This document shows positions 7,042-14,422 of a stretch of 21,645 bases of DNA, in pieces. The translations under genes and the position numbers were made by a program. The DNA lies in assembly GCA_963618735.1 (NCBI GenBank), contig CAVEUM010000029.1:1-21645 (forward strand), read 5' to 3'. Below the pieces are notes generated by a model. It saw nothing but the letters and a program-made list of their open reading frames with translations, did no database searches and was not told where the DNA came from. Origin of the DNA: CAKUFA01 sp963618735. Its GTDB lineage: Bacteria; Bacillota; Clostridia; Christensenellales; Aristaeellaceae. The first letter of the stretch is position 1. Every line of letters starts with the position of its first letter.

Positions 7042-7689
7042 ATGCCTACCATTCATACGTACGGTTCCCCATCCTCTGTGGTTCTTCTGCAGCCTGTTTT
7101 CGAGCGTGATTTGGCTGACATGGAGAGCGAAATAGCCGCCATCCGCGCGTCTGTGCATGCAGATTTTCAGCTCATCGCCCTGCAGGTGGATGACTGGAAT
7201 CGGGATCTTTCCCCCTGGCAGGCGCCTGCAGTGTTTGGCAGGGAGGACTTTGCCGGCGGCGCAGCGGGTACGCTGTCTGCCCTGCTTCCCTTGTGTGAGG
7301 ATCGCAGCAGGCGCTACATCCTGGGCGGATACTCGCTGGCAGGGCTTTTCGCCTTGTGGGCGTCCTGCCGGACGGACGTGTTTGACGGCATTGTTGCCGC
7401 GTCCCCATCCGTGTGGTTCCCCGATTTTGTCCCATATCTGCGGACGCATCCCGCCCAAAGCACTGCCGTTTACCTGAGCCTTGGGGATCGTGAGCCCAGG
7501 ACCCGCAATCCGCTGATGGCCACCGTGGGAAAATGCCTGGAGGATTGCCGCGATGTCCTGACGGCGCAGGGGAAAACGTGCATCATGGAGTGGAACCAGG
7601 GGAATCATTTCCAACACGCTGATTTACGCACGGCCAAAGGCTTTGCCTGGGCGATAGCGCAGTGCACGCAAGAAAGGAAGCAGCCATGA
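7042..7689 (+). CDS. Putative esterase, alpha/beta hydrolase fold
   Basis: This 215-aa protein has a hydrolase nucleophile elbow GYSLAG at residues 96-101 (Ser98), followed by ALWASCRTDVFDGIVAASPSVW, typical of the esterase D / enterochelin-esterase-like family. LSLGDREPRTRN near residues 146-155 offers the acid (Asp149 or Glu151), and GNHF gives the probable catalytic His189. The family hydrolyses esters of many kinds and the substrate cannot be told from sequence. There is no signal peptide, so it is cytoplasmic. The start ATG 7042 follows GTGAGGG; a longer frame reaching into the hairpin repeat is not credible. The stop overlaps the GNAT start, so the two genes form an operon. Confidence 0.82.
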   Translation: MPTIHTYGSPSSVVLLQPVFERDLADMESEIAAIRASVHADFQLIALQVDDWNRDLSPWQAPAVFGREDFAGGAAGTLSALLPLCEDRSRRYILGGYSLAGLFALWASCRTDVFDGIVAASPSVWFPDFVPYLRTHPAQSTAVYLSLGDREPRTRNPLMATVGKCLEDCRDVLTAQGKTCIMEWNQGNHFQHADLRTAKGFAWAIAQCTQERKQP

Positions 7690-8105
7690 TGACGATTCAA
7701 GCCGCGCAGGACGCGGAGCAGACCTATGCCCAGTGGATTGCCGATGAATTCAGCCGCCATGCAGCCCTTCACGGGATTGACTGCAAGTTTCAGCAATTTG
7801 GATTTGTGGCCAGGGAAAACGACGAGATTGCAGGCATCATCACAGGGCATCTTTACTTCAATGAGGCCTACGTGAATGACCTGGTGGTATCAGAAAAATA
7901 CCGCGGCCAGCGCATCGGCACCCGTCTTTTGCAGGCGGTGGAAGAGCATTGCAAAAAGGCCCATGTGGAGACCATTACCCTGACCACCTACGCATTTCAG
8001 GCACCGGGATTCTACGAAAAACAGGGCTTTCACGTGCTGATGGTGCAGGAGAACAAAAAGGATCAGCGGTTTACCAGATACTATTACGGCAAATCGGTGG
8101 ATTAA
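7686..8105 (+). CDS. GNAT-family N-acetyltransferase
   Basis: This 139-aa protein shows the acetyl-CoA binding motif A in VSEKYRGQRIGTRLL (RGQRIG) and the motif B helix and turn in APGFYEKQGF. Strands VARENDEIAGIITGHL and AYVNDLVV complete the fold. It would move an acetyl group from acetyl-CoA to an amine; the acceptor is unknown. The start ATG 7686 overlaps the esterase stop (ATGA) and is preceded by AAAGGAAG. The last codons form one arm of the terminator. Esterase and acetyltransferase together could act on one small molecule, but that is only an inference from linkage. Confidence 0.88.
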   Translation: MMTIQAAQDAEQTYAQWIADEFSRHAALHGIDCKFQQFGFVARENDEIAGIITGHLYFNEAYVNDLVVSEKYRGQRIGTRLLQAVEEHCKKAHVETITLTTYAFQAPGFYEKQGFHVLMVQENKKDQRFTRYYYGKSVD

Positions 8106-8124
8106 GCATCCGCCGATTATTTTT
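8092..8124 (+). terminator. Terminator overlapping the GNAT stop codon
   Basis: AATCGGTGGA (8092-8101) pairs with TCCGCCGATT (8109-8118) with one G-U pair. The stop TAA lies in the loop, and ATTTTT follows. Confidence 0.85.
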
Positions 8125-8128
8125 ACAC

Positions 8129-8158
8129 TTGAGTTAGCCGTGTAAAACATGTTATAAT
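8129..8158 (+). promoter_or_regulatory. Sigma-A promoter of the alpha/beta hydrolase gene
   Basis: TTGAGT at 8129-8134 and consensus TATAAT at 8153-8158 are spaced by 18 bases, just past the preceding terminator. Confidence 0.75.
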
Positions 8159-8198
8159 GATTTGCGGTTAGTTAAGACAAACAAGAGGAGGATGAACC

Positions 8199-9104
8199 AT
8201 GAGTTTTATGGCATCGGTTTTGCGCACGGCTTATAAGCACAGCGGCATGAAGAAAATGTTTGCCATGCCCCAGGAGGAAATGCTGAAGTCCATTGCAAAG
8301 CTGAACAAAAATCGCACCTATTATGTGCCTTCTGACGAGGCATTCCATTATGGAACGCGCATGGTGGAAGGTTCCCCCTGCCTGACGGTTCAGCATGGGG
8401 AAAAGCCTGCGGAAAGGGCCATTCTCTTCCTGTTTGGCGGCGGCATGATGATTGGCCCCGACAAGGGCGATGTAATGGAGCTGAAGAAAATTTGCAAGGC
8501 CACCGGCTGCGACGCCTGGTTCCCTTTCTATCCCCTGTGCACCGATCATTGCATCACCGATACTTATCAGATGGTCTTCGAGTGCTATCGGCAGATGGTG
8601 GGCATTTATGGCGGCGGCAATGTGAGCACCTGCGGATTTTCCTCCGGCGGCATGCTGGCACTGGGTGTGGCGGCGCATGACAACGCCCTGGGCACGCCTG
8701 TACCCCTGCCCCGTCACATTGTGGCGGTGTCCCCGGGAGAATGCCCGTGGAATGACGCCGAGCACGCTCGCATGCAGGCGCTGAACGCCACCGATGTGGC
8801 CATCGATTACAAGTTCATGGCCTCTGTGGAAACGTTCATGCGTCATGGCAGGGAGGATGTGCCGACCTACATGCTGGCCGGCTCTCGCGGAGATTTCCGT
8901 GGGGTTGGGGATATTCACTTCTTCTACAGCAATGAGGAAGTGCTCTATGGTGCCCTGCCGAATTATGAAGAATCCTGCAAGCGTGCAGGGGTGCCTTATA
9001 CGGTCACAGCGCGCCCCGGCATGTTCCATTGCTACTGCATGCTGCCTTACAGCAAGGAAGCCAAAGAGGATTTCACGAAGATTTGCGAAATCCTGAAGAA
9101 ATAA
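8199..9104 (+). CDS. Alpha/beta hydrolase, hormone-sensitive-lipase-like
   Basis: This 301-aa protein matches the HSL-type esterase/lipase group. FLFGGGMMIGP (about 78-87) stands where the HGGG oxyanion loop is found, with Gly replacing the usual His. GFSSGG (146-151) is the nucleophile elbow with Ser148. AGSRGDF around 227-233 supplies a possible acid, and RPGMFHCY (272-279) the probable catalytic His277. Lack of a signal peptide suggests a cytoplasmic carboxylesterase; the substrate is unknown. The start is well set by AGAGGAGG upstream of ATG 8199. It is a single-gene unit with its own promoter and terminator. Confidence 0.85.
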   Translation: MSFMASVLRTAYKHSGMKKMFAMPQEEMLKSIAKLNKNRTYYVPSDEAFHYGTRMVEGSPCLTVQHGEKPAERAILFLFGGGMMIGPDKGDVMELKKICKATGCDAWFPFYPLCTDHCITDTYQMVFECYRQMVGIYGGGNVSTCGFSSGGMLALGVAAHDNALGTPVPLPRHIVAVSPGECPWNDAEHARMQALNATDVAIDYKFMASVETFMRHGREDVPTYMLAGSRGDFRGVGDIHFFYSNEEVLYGALPNYEESCKRAGVPYTVTARPGMFHCYCMLPYSKEAKEDFTKICEILKK

Positions 9105-9124
9105 GCGACCTGGCGCCTCAGAAG

Positions 9125-9160
9125 CCTCGGTGTGATGATGCACGCCGAGGTCTTTTTTTA
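9125..9160 (+). terminator. Terminator after the alpha/beta hydrolase
   Basis: CCTCGGTGTG (9125-9134) pairs with CACGCCGAGG (9141-9150) with one G-U pair, loop ATGATG, followed by TCTTTTTTTA. Confidence 0.92.
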
Positions 9161-9176
9161 TAGCAGGAAACTTTCG

Positions 9177-9205
9177 TTGCAATGTCTGCCACAATCCCTT
9201 ATAAT
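9177..9205 (+). promoter_or_regulatory. Sigma-A promoter of the coiled-coil protein gene
   Basis: TTGCAA at 9177-9182 and TATAAT at 9200-9205 are spaced by 17 bases. Confidence 0.7.
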
Positions 9206-9255
9206 GAAAGAGCGCGGAGCTTGTCCGCGGCCAATCCCAAGGAAAGAGTATCGAC

Positions 9256-10197
9256 ATGAAAAAGAAAATCGGATTTGCATTGATCATTCTGCTGATTATA
9301 GCCCTGGCAGCTTGCACGGTGATGCTGGTGAAGCAGAACCGCGCTGACCAGCAGGCGGCGCAGGAAAAATTGTATACCCTTCAGCAGGCGCAAACAGAAG
9401 AGCTGGTTCCCCTGCGGGCGAAGGAAAGTGAGCTGCAGCAGAGGATTACCACCCTGCAGAGTGCCATCACAGGCGGCATCAGGCAGGTGGGCAGCACGGT
9501 GGTGCTTTTTCGCACGCCGTCTACGCTATTGACGGGGGAAATCAAGAGCATTCTGGACACCTACAAGGTGCAGGGAACCGTCCTCCTCAGCCCTGACGCC
9601 CTGCCTGGTATGGAGGGATGTCTGTCCCTGCGGGAGCTTGTGTCGCTGATAGATGGCGGCTGGGACGTGTGCGTCCCCTATCTGGCGGAGGATGAAATGG
9701 AGCAGCTGCTGAGCACCATCCGCGTCAGTGCCCTGCCGACGCCTACGACCCTGTACATTCCTGAGGGGACGGCGGTGGATGACCTGGCGGCATACATGAG
9801 CCGCTTCCAACTGCAGGCGGTGATTTCCTGGGGGGATGTGGACGTGCCTGATGGCATAGTGTCCATCACGGCGCACTCCCATCGGGAAGAGAAGGAGAGC
9901 ATCAACGCCCTGTTTGATTCCCTGCGGGGAAAGCGTGCCTACGTGGCGGTGACGGTGGGCTTTGAGCAGGAAGAGGAAGACGCCTACAGCGCGACCCGCC
10001 TGAACAATATCCTGAACTATTGCAGCTATTACGCCATCACCGTGTGCCCCGTTTCCGCCATCGTGACCGAGGCGAAAAACCTTCCCGATGTGGACGTTGA
10101 TACCGATGAACTGACAAGGCAGCTGCAGGAAACCACGCAGGAGCTGGAAGAAGTACAGGCGCAAATCAAGAGTGTTACCACCAGGATTGGTGAATGA
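9256..10197 (+). CDS. Membrane-anchored coiled-coil protein with possible NodB-like domain
   Basis: This 313-aa protein starts with a hydrophobic segment (FALIILLIIALAACTVMLV). LAAC at residues 17-20 would fit a lipobox, but the hydrophobic stretch continues, so it may be a plain membrane anchor. Residues 30-72 form a coiled coil (QQAAQEKLYTLQQAQTEEL), and the last ~40 residues form another (TDELTRQLQETTQELEEVQ). Between them, EIKSILDTYKVQGTVLLSP, then ELVSLIDGGWDVCVPY and later VISWGDVDVPDGIVSI recall the order of a polysaccharide-deacetylase (NodB) barrel, but the metal-binding Asp and His motifs are absent. It is probably an extracytoplasmic, non-catalytic protein. It is a monocistronic gene. 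The domain reading is tentative. Confidence 0.7.
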   Translation: MKKKIGFALIILLIIALAACTVMLVKQNRADQQAAQEKLYTLQQAQTEELVPLRAKESELQQRITTLQSAITGGIRQVGSTVVLFRTPSTLLTGEIKSILDTYKVQGTVLLSPDALPGMEGCLSLRELVSLIDGGWDVCVPYLAEDEMEQLLSTIRVSALPTPTTLYIPEGTAVDDLAAYMSRFQLQAVISWGDVDVPDGIVSITAHSHREEKESINALFDSLRGKRAYVAVTVGFEQEEEDAYSATRLNNILNYCSYYAITVCPVSAIVTEAKNLPDVDVDTDELTRQLQETTQELEEVQAQIKSVTTRIGE

Positions 10198-10211
10198 AAA
10201 TCAGCCAGTGG

Positions 10212-10246
10212 GGCGAAGTCACGGAAAGGTGATTTCGCCTTTTTTT
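10212..10246 (+). terminator. Terminator after the coiled-coil gene
   Basis: GGCGAAGTCAC (10212-10222) pairs with GTGATTTCGCC (10229-10239) with one G-U pair, followed by seven T. Confidence 0.95.
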
Positions 10247-10294
10247 AAGCGGAGAATTTCCTGCTGGGGTTCACCCGAGGTTCACAGGCTGACC

Positions 10295-10324
10295 TTGCAT
10301 GAATGATAGCATCCGTGCTATAAT
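10295..10324 (+). promoter_or_regulatory. Sigma-A promoter of the MetE-like/cyuA operon
   Basis: TTGCAT at 10295-10300 and TATAAT at 10319-10324 have an 18-base spacer. They would give a leader of about 110 bases. Confidence 0.7.
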
Positions 10325-10332
10325 GGTATTTG

Positions 10333-10383
10333 GCGTTTTCGGAAAATAGATCACCAAAAACGCAAGGATCGATGAAAAGATCC
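10333..10383 (+). promoter_or_regulatory. Two-hairpin leader before the MetE-like gene
   Basis: GCGTTTT (10333-10339) pairs with AAAACGC (10357-10363), and GGATC (10366-10370) pairs with GATCC (10379-10383). The leader does not show the conserved cores I would look for in S-box or other SAM riboswitches and has no terminator U-tract, so the class and even the function are unknown. Confidence 0.4.
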
Positions 10384-10439
10384 GCTGAAAAAACATCACA
10401 CAGGTTTTTATCATATTGATGAAGATGGGAGAGAGAACG

Positions 10440-11558
10440 ATGAGCAATCTGCGCGCACCCTTCCGCTGCGATTATGTAGGCAGCTTCCTCCGTCCTGAAG
10501 AGCTGAAAAAGGCCCGTGCCGACCGTGAGGCCGGCGTTATTTCCGCCGAGGAGCTCAAGGCGGTGGAAGACAAGTGCATCACGGAGCTGGTGGCTAAGCA
10601 AAAGGCTGCGGGCTACCATGTAATCACCGACGGCGAATTCCGCCGTTCTACCTGGCACCTGGATTTTATGTGGGGCTTTGACGGCGTAGGCCATCGGAAG
10701 ACAAAGACGGGTCTTCCCTTCCACGGCGAGGCTGCCATGGTGGATGATACCTACCTGACGGGCAAGCTTGGCCTGAGCGGCGAGCATCCCTTTGTGGCGC
10801 ACTATCGCTTTGTGCATGCCCTGGAGGATGAAAACACCGTGGCCAAGCAGACCATTCCCTCCCCTGCACAGATGCTGGCGCAGTTCTGGATGCCCTTTGC
10901 CCGCACCCTGACCACGAAACATTATACCACGGCTGGCGCCTTGGCGGACGACATTGCCAAGGTCTACATCAAGGTGCTGCATCAGCTGTATGATGCAGGC
11001 TGCCGTGTGGTGCAGTTTGATGACTGCACCTGGGGTATGATGGCGGACAAGAGCGGTCACCTGGCCTATGGCACCACCCAGGAGGGTCTGGTGAAGGTGC
11101 AGCAGGCGCATAAGAACCTGAACAACAAGGTGATTGCCGGCGCGCCTGAGGGCATGGTCATCAACACCCACGTGTGCCGCGGCAATTTCCACTCCACCTA
11201 TGCCAACACGGGCGCTTATGATCCCGTGGCGGATATCCTCTTCGGCGAGGAGAACGTGAACGCTTACTACCTGGAGTTTGATGATGAGCGTTCCGGCGGC
11301 TTTGCTCCTCTTGCGAAGGTCAGCGGCGAAAAGAAGGTGGTGCTGGGTCTCATCACCACCAAGAGCCCTGTGCTGGAAGATAAAGCAACGGTGATTGCCC
11401 GCATTCACGAGGCGGCAAAGTATGTTCCGCTGGAGCGGCTGCATCTGAGCCCCCAGTGCGGCTTTGCGTCCTGCGAGATCGGCAATAAGCTTACCGAGGA
11501 TGAACAGTGGGCCAAGCTGAAGCTCGTGAAGGAAATTTCGGAAGAAGTTTGGGGCTAA
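10440..11558 (+). CDS. MetE-like cobalamin-independent methionine synthase family protein
   Basis: This 372-aa protein is a short single-barrel member of the methionine synthase II family, like Bacillus YxjG/YxjH, which lack the N-terminal half of MetE. It opens with FRCDYVGSFLRPEEL and has ITDGEFRRSTW near residue 62. Zinc ligands line up as His244 and Cys246 (INTHVCRGNF), Glu279 (YYLEFDDERSGGF) and Cys340 (LSPQCGFAS), matching the His-x-Cys, Glu, Cys set of MetE. It would move a methyl group to a thiol, probably homocysteine; the methyl donor of short members is uncertain. The start ATG 10440 follows GGGAGAGAG. A cysteine desulfidase gene follows in the same operon after 45 bases. Confidence 0.88.
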   Translation: MSNLRAPFRCDYVGSFLRPEELKKARADREAGVISAEELKAVEDKCITELVAKQKAAGYHVITDGEFRRSTWHLDFMWGFDGVGHRKTKTGLPFHGEAAMVDDTYLTGKLGLSGEHPFVAHYRFVHALEDENTVAKQTIPSPAQMLAQFWMPFARTLTTKHYTTAGALADDIAKVYIKVLHQLYDAGCRVVQFDDCTWGMMADKSGHLAYGTTQEGLVKVQQAHKNLNNKVIAGAPEGMVINTHVCRGNFHSTYANTGAYDPVADILFGEENVNAYYLEFDDERSGGFAPLAKVSGEKKVVLGLITTKSPVLEDKATVIARIHEAAKYVPLERLHLSPQCGFASCEIGNKLTEDEQWAKLKLVKEISEEVWG

Positions 11559-11603
11559 TGCCAGTTGACCACGGAAAATCAATGCCAATATGAGGTGGAT
11601 TTC

Positions 11604-12887
11604 ATGGATCAGGCTTTATATCGTGCCTATGTGGATATTCTGAAGGAAGAACTGATGCCTGCTATGGGCTGCACGGAACCTATTTCGATTGCGTATGCGT
11701 CTGCCAAAGCACGGCAGGTGCTGGAACAGCTTCCGCAGCGCATGACCATCGTGGCCAGCCCGAACATCATCAAGAATGTGAAGAGCGTGATCGTGCCGAA
11801 CACGGGCTCTCTGCGGGGCATTGGTGCCGCGGCGGTTGCCGGTGCAGTGGCAGGTCAGGCGGATGACGAATTGCAGGTGCTCAGCCACGTAACTCCCTCG
11901 GAAATCGGCGATATTGCCAACGCGCTGGCCAATATCCCCTGCACGGTCAAGTCTGCGGAGAACGGCTACGTGTTCTATATCAAGGTGACAGCCGAGGCGG
12001 ATGAACACACCGCAGTGGTGGAAATCGCCGGCAATCATACCAACATCATTCACATGGAGAAGGACGGCGAGGTGCTCCTCCATCATGATTATCAGGAGAA
12101 GGCCAGCTCCTACAAAACGGATCATACCCTGCTGGACGTAAAGGACATCATCGAGTTTGCCGATACGGTGAATCTTGCCGATGTGGAAGAAATCCTGTCC
12201 CGCCAGATTGCCTGCAATACGGCCATTGCGGAGGAAGGACTGACCCACAGCTGGGGCGCCAACATTGGCAGCATCCTTCTGCGTTCCTATGGCAACAGCG
12301 TGCACAACCGCGCCAAGGCCTATGCCGCCGCGGGCTCGGACGCCCGCATGAGCGGCTGCGAAATGCCTGTGGTCATCAACTCGGGCAGCGGCAATCAGGG
12401 ACTGACAGCGTCCCTGCCGGTGATTATCTACGCCCGTGAATTGGCCGTGAGTCAGGAATTGCTCTATCGTGCCCTGGTGGTATCCAACCTGGTGACCATT
12501 CACCTGAAAACGGGCATCGGCCCCCTGTCTGCTTATTGCGGCGCCACCAGTGCCGGCTGCGGTGCGGGCGCAGGCATTACGTACCTGTACGGCGGACGGT
12601 ATCACGAGATTGCTCACACGGTGGTGAACGCGCTGGCCATTAACTCCGGCATGATTTGCGATGGCGCAAAGCCCTCCTGTGCCGCCAAGATTGCCTCCGC
12701 TGTAGAAGCAGGCCTTCTGGGCATGCAGATGCAGAGCCATGACAGCCAGTTCTGTGATGGTGAAGGCATTGTGGTGAAGGGCGTGGAGAACACCATTCGC
12801 AATGTGGGCGAGCTTGCCCACGACGGTATGCGGGAAACGGATCGCGTGATTATTCACCTGATGACGGATAAGATGACGCAGGCATAA
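11604..12887 (+). CDS. cyuA: L-cysteine desulfidase (CyuA/UPF0597 family)
   Basis: This 427-aa protein belongs to the serine dehydratase alpha-like family that includes L-cysteine desulfidase, an iron-sulfur enzyme turning cysteine into pyruvate, ammonia and sulfide without pyridoxal phosphate. The first cluster cysteine is Cys23 in MGCTEP; candidates for the rest lie at Cys312, Cys319, Cys352 and Cys359 (MICDGAKPSCAAK). The substrate loop NSGSGNQG sits at 259-266. Full length is kept. I chose ATG 11604 because GAGGTGG lies just upstream; the frame is open back to a TTG at 11565. It is the second gene after the MetE-like one and is likely cotranscribed. A cysteine permease (CyuP) is not seen nearby. 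Confidence 0.9.
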   Translation: MDQALYRAYVDILKEELMPAMGCTEPISIAYASAKARQVLEQLPQRMTIVASPNIIKNVKSVIVPNTGSLRGIGAAAVAGAVAGQADDELQVLSHVTPSEIGDIANALANIPCTVKSAENGYVFYIKVTAEADEHTAVVEIAGNHTNIIHMEKDGEVLLHHDYQEKASSYKTDHTLLDVKDIIEFADTVNLADVEEILSRQIACNTAIAEEGLTHSWGANIGSILLRSYGNSVHNRAKAYAAAGSDARMSGCEMPVVINSGSGNQGLTASLPVIIYARELAVSQELLYRALVVSNLVTIHLKTGIGPLSAYCGATSAGCGAGAGITYLYGGRYHEIAHTVVNALAINSGMICDGAKPSCAAKIASAVEAGLLGMQMQSHDSQFCDGEGIVVKGVENTIRNVGELAHDGMRETDRVIIHLMTDKMTQA

Positions 12888-12891
12888 AAAG

Positions 12892-12945
12892 CTGCAAAAA
12901 AGAAGAGCCATGGGAGGATGAATTTCACTCCCGTGGCTCTTTTGC
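12892..12945. terminator. Bidirectional terminator between cyuA and barnase gene
   Basis: AGAGCCATGGGAG (12904-12916) pairs with CTCCCGTGGCTCT (12928-12940) with one wobble. A T-run follows on the + strand (12940-12943) and a longer one on the - strand (12895-12903 region), so it can serve both convergent genes. Confidence 0.88.
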
Positions 12946-12946
12946 T

Positions 12947-13570
12947 TTATTCATTCAGTTCCCAGCTGGGTTTCATTTCGGTGAAGGTCTCGTAGTGATC
13001 CTCGGTGAAGTACACCAGACCATCGTTGGAGAAAATGATGCGATCCGCGCCGCGCTTGCCGCCGGTGTAGTTCACATCGCATTCGTAGTACGTGCGGCCT
13101 TTGGCGGTAGGGAGCTTCTTCTCATAATTGCCGAAGTAGTCGCCGCCGATGGACATGCCCGGGGCAACATCCCCCACGTAATTATACTTGCTGTTCCAGC
13201 CAAGCGCCTGGGCTTCCTTCTTGGTGAGGAAATTGGAGGGAAGCTTGCCATAGGTGAAGAGGTAGTCCGCCACGTCCTGCGGGGCGGTGTAGGTGCCGTC
13301 TTCCTCGATGGCGGACGCCTCATCGGTGGGTGCCGGGGTGGACGTGGGAACAGGGGTCGCGGTAGCGGAGTTCTTCTTTTTCTTCTTCGACTTGGCAACC
13401 AGGGTGCCGTAGGACGACGAAGGTGCGGTGTCACCCTCTGTAAGGGTCACAGAGGCCTCTGCAGAGGGCAGCAGCTCCTGCATGGACAGAATCTCTGTCT
13501 GCTGCCCAAAGACCATGAGAAGGGCCAATAACAGGGCAAGAATGGATGCGAAGAGAGTCTTCTTCTTCAT
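12947..13570 (-). CDS. Secreted barnase-family ribonuclease
   Basis: This 207-aa protein has a signal peptide (MKKKTLFASILALLLALLMV), a low-complexity linker with a lysine run and Pro/Thr repeats (about 60-82), and a C-terminal barnase/binase-type ribonuclease N1 domain (about 97-200). Alignment from memory with barnase gives catalytic Glu163, Arg177 and His192 (barnase Glu73, Arg87, His102) plus Lys117 and Arg173 (Lys27, Arg83). Conserved blocks are ADYLFTYGKLP, KKEAQALGW and DVAPGMSIGGDYF. Barnase Arg59, a guanine-side residue, is replaced by Tyr149. Such enzymes cut single-stranded RNA after guanine. TAAGGAG, overlapping the ecfT stop, serves ATG 13570. No barstar-like inhibitor gene is seen in the window. 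Confidence 0.93.
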   Translation of the reverse strand: MKKKTLFASILALLLALLMVFGQQTEILSMQELLPSAEASVTLTEGDTAPSSSYGTLVAKSKKKKKNSATATPVPTSTPAPTDEASAIEEDGTYTAPQDVADYLFTYGKLPSNFLTKKEAQALGWNSKYNYVGDVAPGMSIGGDYFGNYEKKLPTAKGRTYYECDVNYTGGKRGADRIIFSNDGLVYFTEDHYETFTEMKPSWELNE

Positions 13571-13582
13571 GAGGGTCACTCC

Positions 13583-14422
13583 TTACTGAAATGGATTGTA
13601 GAATCGGCTGCCGCCATTCAGGGCAATCATGCTGATGCTGATGATGAGCAGCACCACGCCCAGGGCAACGGCGATGAAATCATTCCGCCCCATGGGACGC
13701 TTCATGTACCAGGTGCGCTTCTTTTTATCCTTGCCGAAGCCTCGAAGCTCCATGGCGCTGGAAACAACGTCCACCCGCCGAAGGCTGGAAAGAATCAGCG
13801 GCAGAAGAATGTTCACAGAGTTTTTCAGGCGGTTCATCAGCTTCTCTTTTTTTCCAAGCTCGATGCCGCGTGCCTGCTGCGCCTGACTGATGGCGTGGTA
13901 ATCCCGCTGAATATCGGGAATGTAGCGCAGCGCCAGTGCCACGGAGTAGCCGACGCGGTAGCTGACGCCGATGCTGTTCAGGCTGGCGGCAAATTCGCTG
14001 GGGTTTGTGGCGGAAATAAACAGAATCGCTACAGGCAGGGACACGAAGTATTTCAGGGAAATGTTCAGCAAATAGAAGAGCTGTTCGCTTGTTACATCGT
14101 ACCGTCCTGCAATGTGAAACAGCACATGGCGTGTGCCGTACAGCACGGTTCCCTGGTCAGGGTTGAACAGGTAGATGAACAGATTATTCAGCACCAGAAA
14201 GATCAGCGTGAAGTACATCATGGACTTCACTTCCCGCAGTCGGATGCGGCTCAGTCGGAAGATGACGAAGCTCACCGCCAGCAGACCCACGAGAAAGCGT
14301 GTGTCGTAGGTAATCATGGCGGCGAAGGTGAACAGCAGGAAGAACATCAGCTTCGCGGAGCCCGTCAGGTCATGCACCACGCTCTTGCGGGGAAGATAGT
14401 TCAGCACGGTTTTAGCGGCCAT
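13583..14422 (-). CDS. ecfT: ECF transporter transmembrane component EcfT
   Basis: This 279-aa protein is the scaffold subunit of an energy-coupling factor importer. It has about five to six membrane spans (for example LMFFLLFTFAAMI and FTLIFLVLNNLFIYLF). The two coupling-helix motifs that bind the ATPases are present: QAQQARGIEL and AMELRGFG, the ARG and xRG boxes of EcfT. The start ATG 14422 has GGGAGG upstream and overlaps the end of ecfA by 11 bases; an upstream in-frame ATG at 14482 lies deep inside ecfA and is unlikely. It is the third gene of the S-A-T order, and the barnase gene follows within 12 bases of its stop. Confidence 0.93.
   Translation of the reverse strand: MAAKTVLNYLPRKSVVHDLTGSAKLMFFLLFTFAAMITYDTRFLVGLLAVSFVIFRLSRIRLREVKSMMYFTLIFLVLNNLFIYLFNPDQGTVLYGTRHVLFHIAGRYDVTSEQLFYLLNISLKYFVSLPVAILFISATNPSEFAASLNSIGVSYRVGYSVALALRYIPDIQRDYHAISQAQQARGIELGKKEKLMNRLKNSVNILLPLILSSLRRVDVVSSAMELRGFGKDKKKRTWYMKRPMGRNDFIAVALGVVLLIISISMIALNGGSRFYNPFQ

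Noticed and set aside
10325..10439. Possible SAM riboswitch before the MetE-like gene
   Set aside because: I could not find the conserved core bases of the SAM classes or a terminator in the leader; only two simple hairpins are seen.
10245..11588. 447-codon open frame on the - strand
   Set aside because: It is antisense to the MetE-like gene, which has full zinc motifs.
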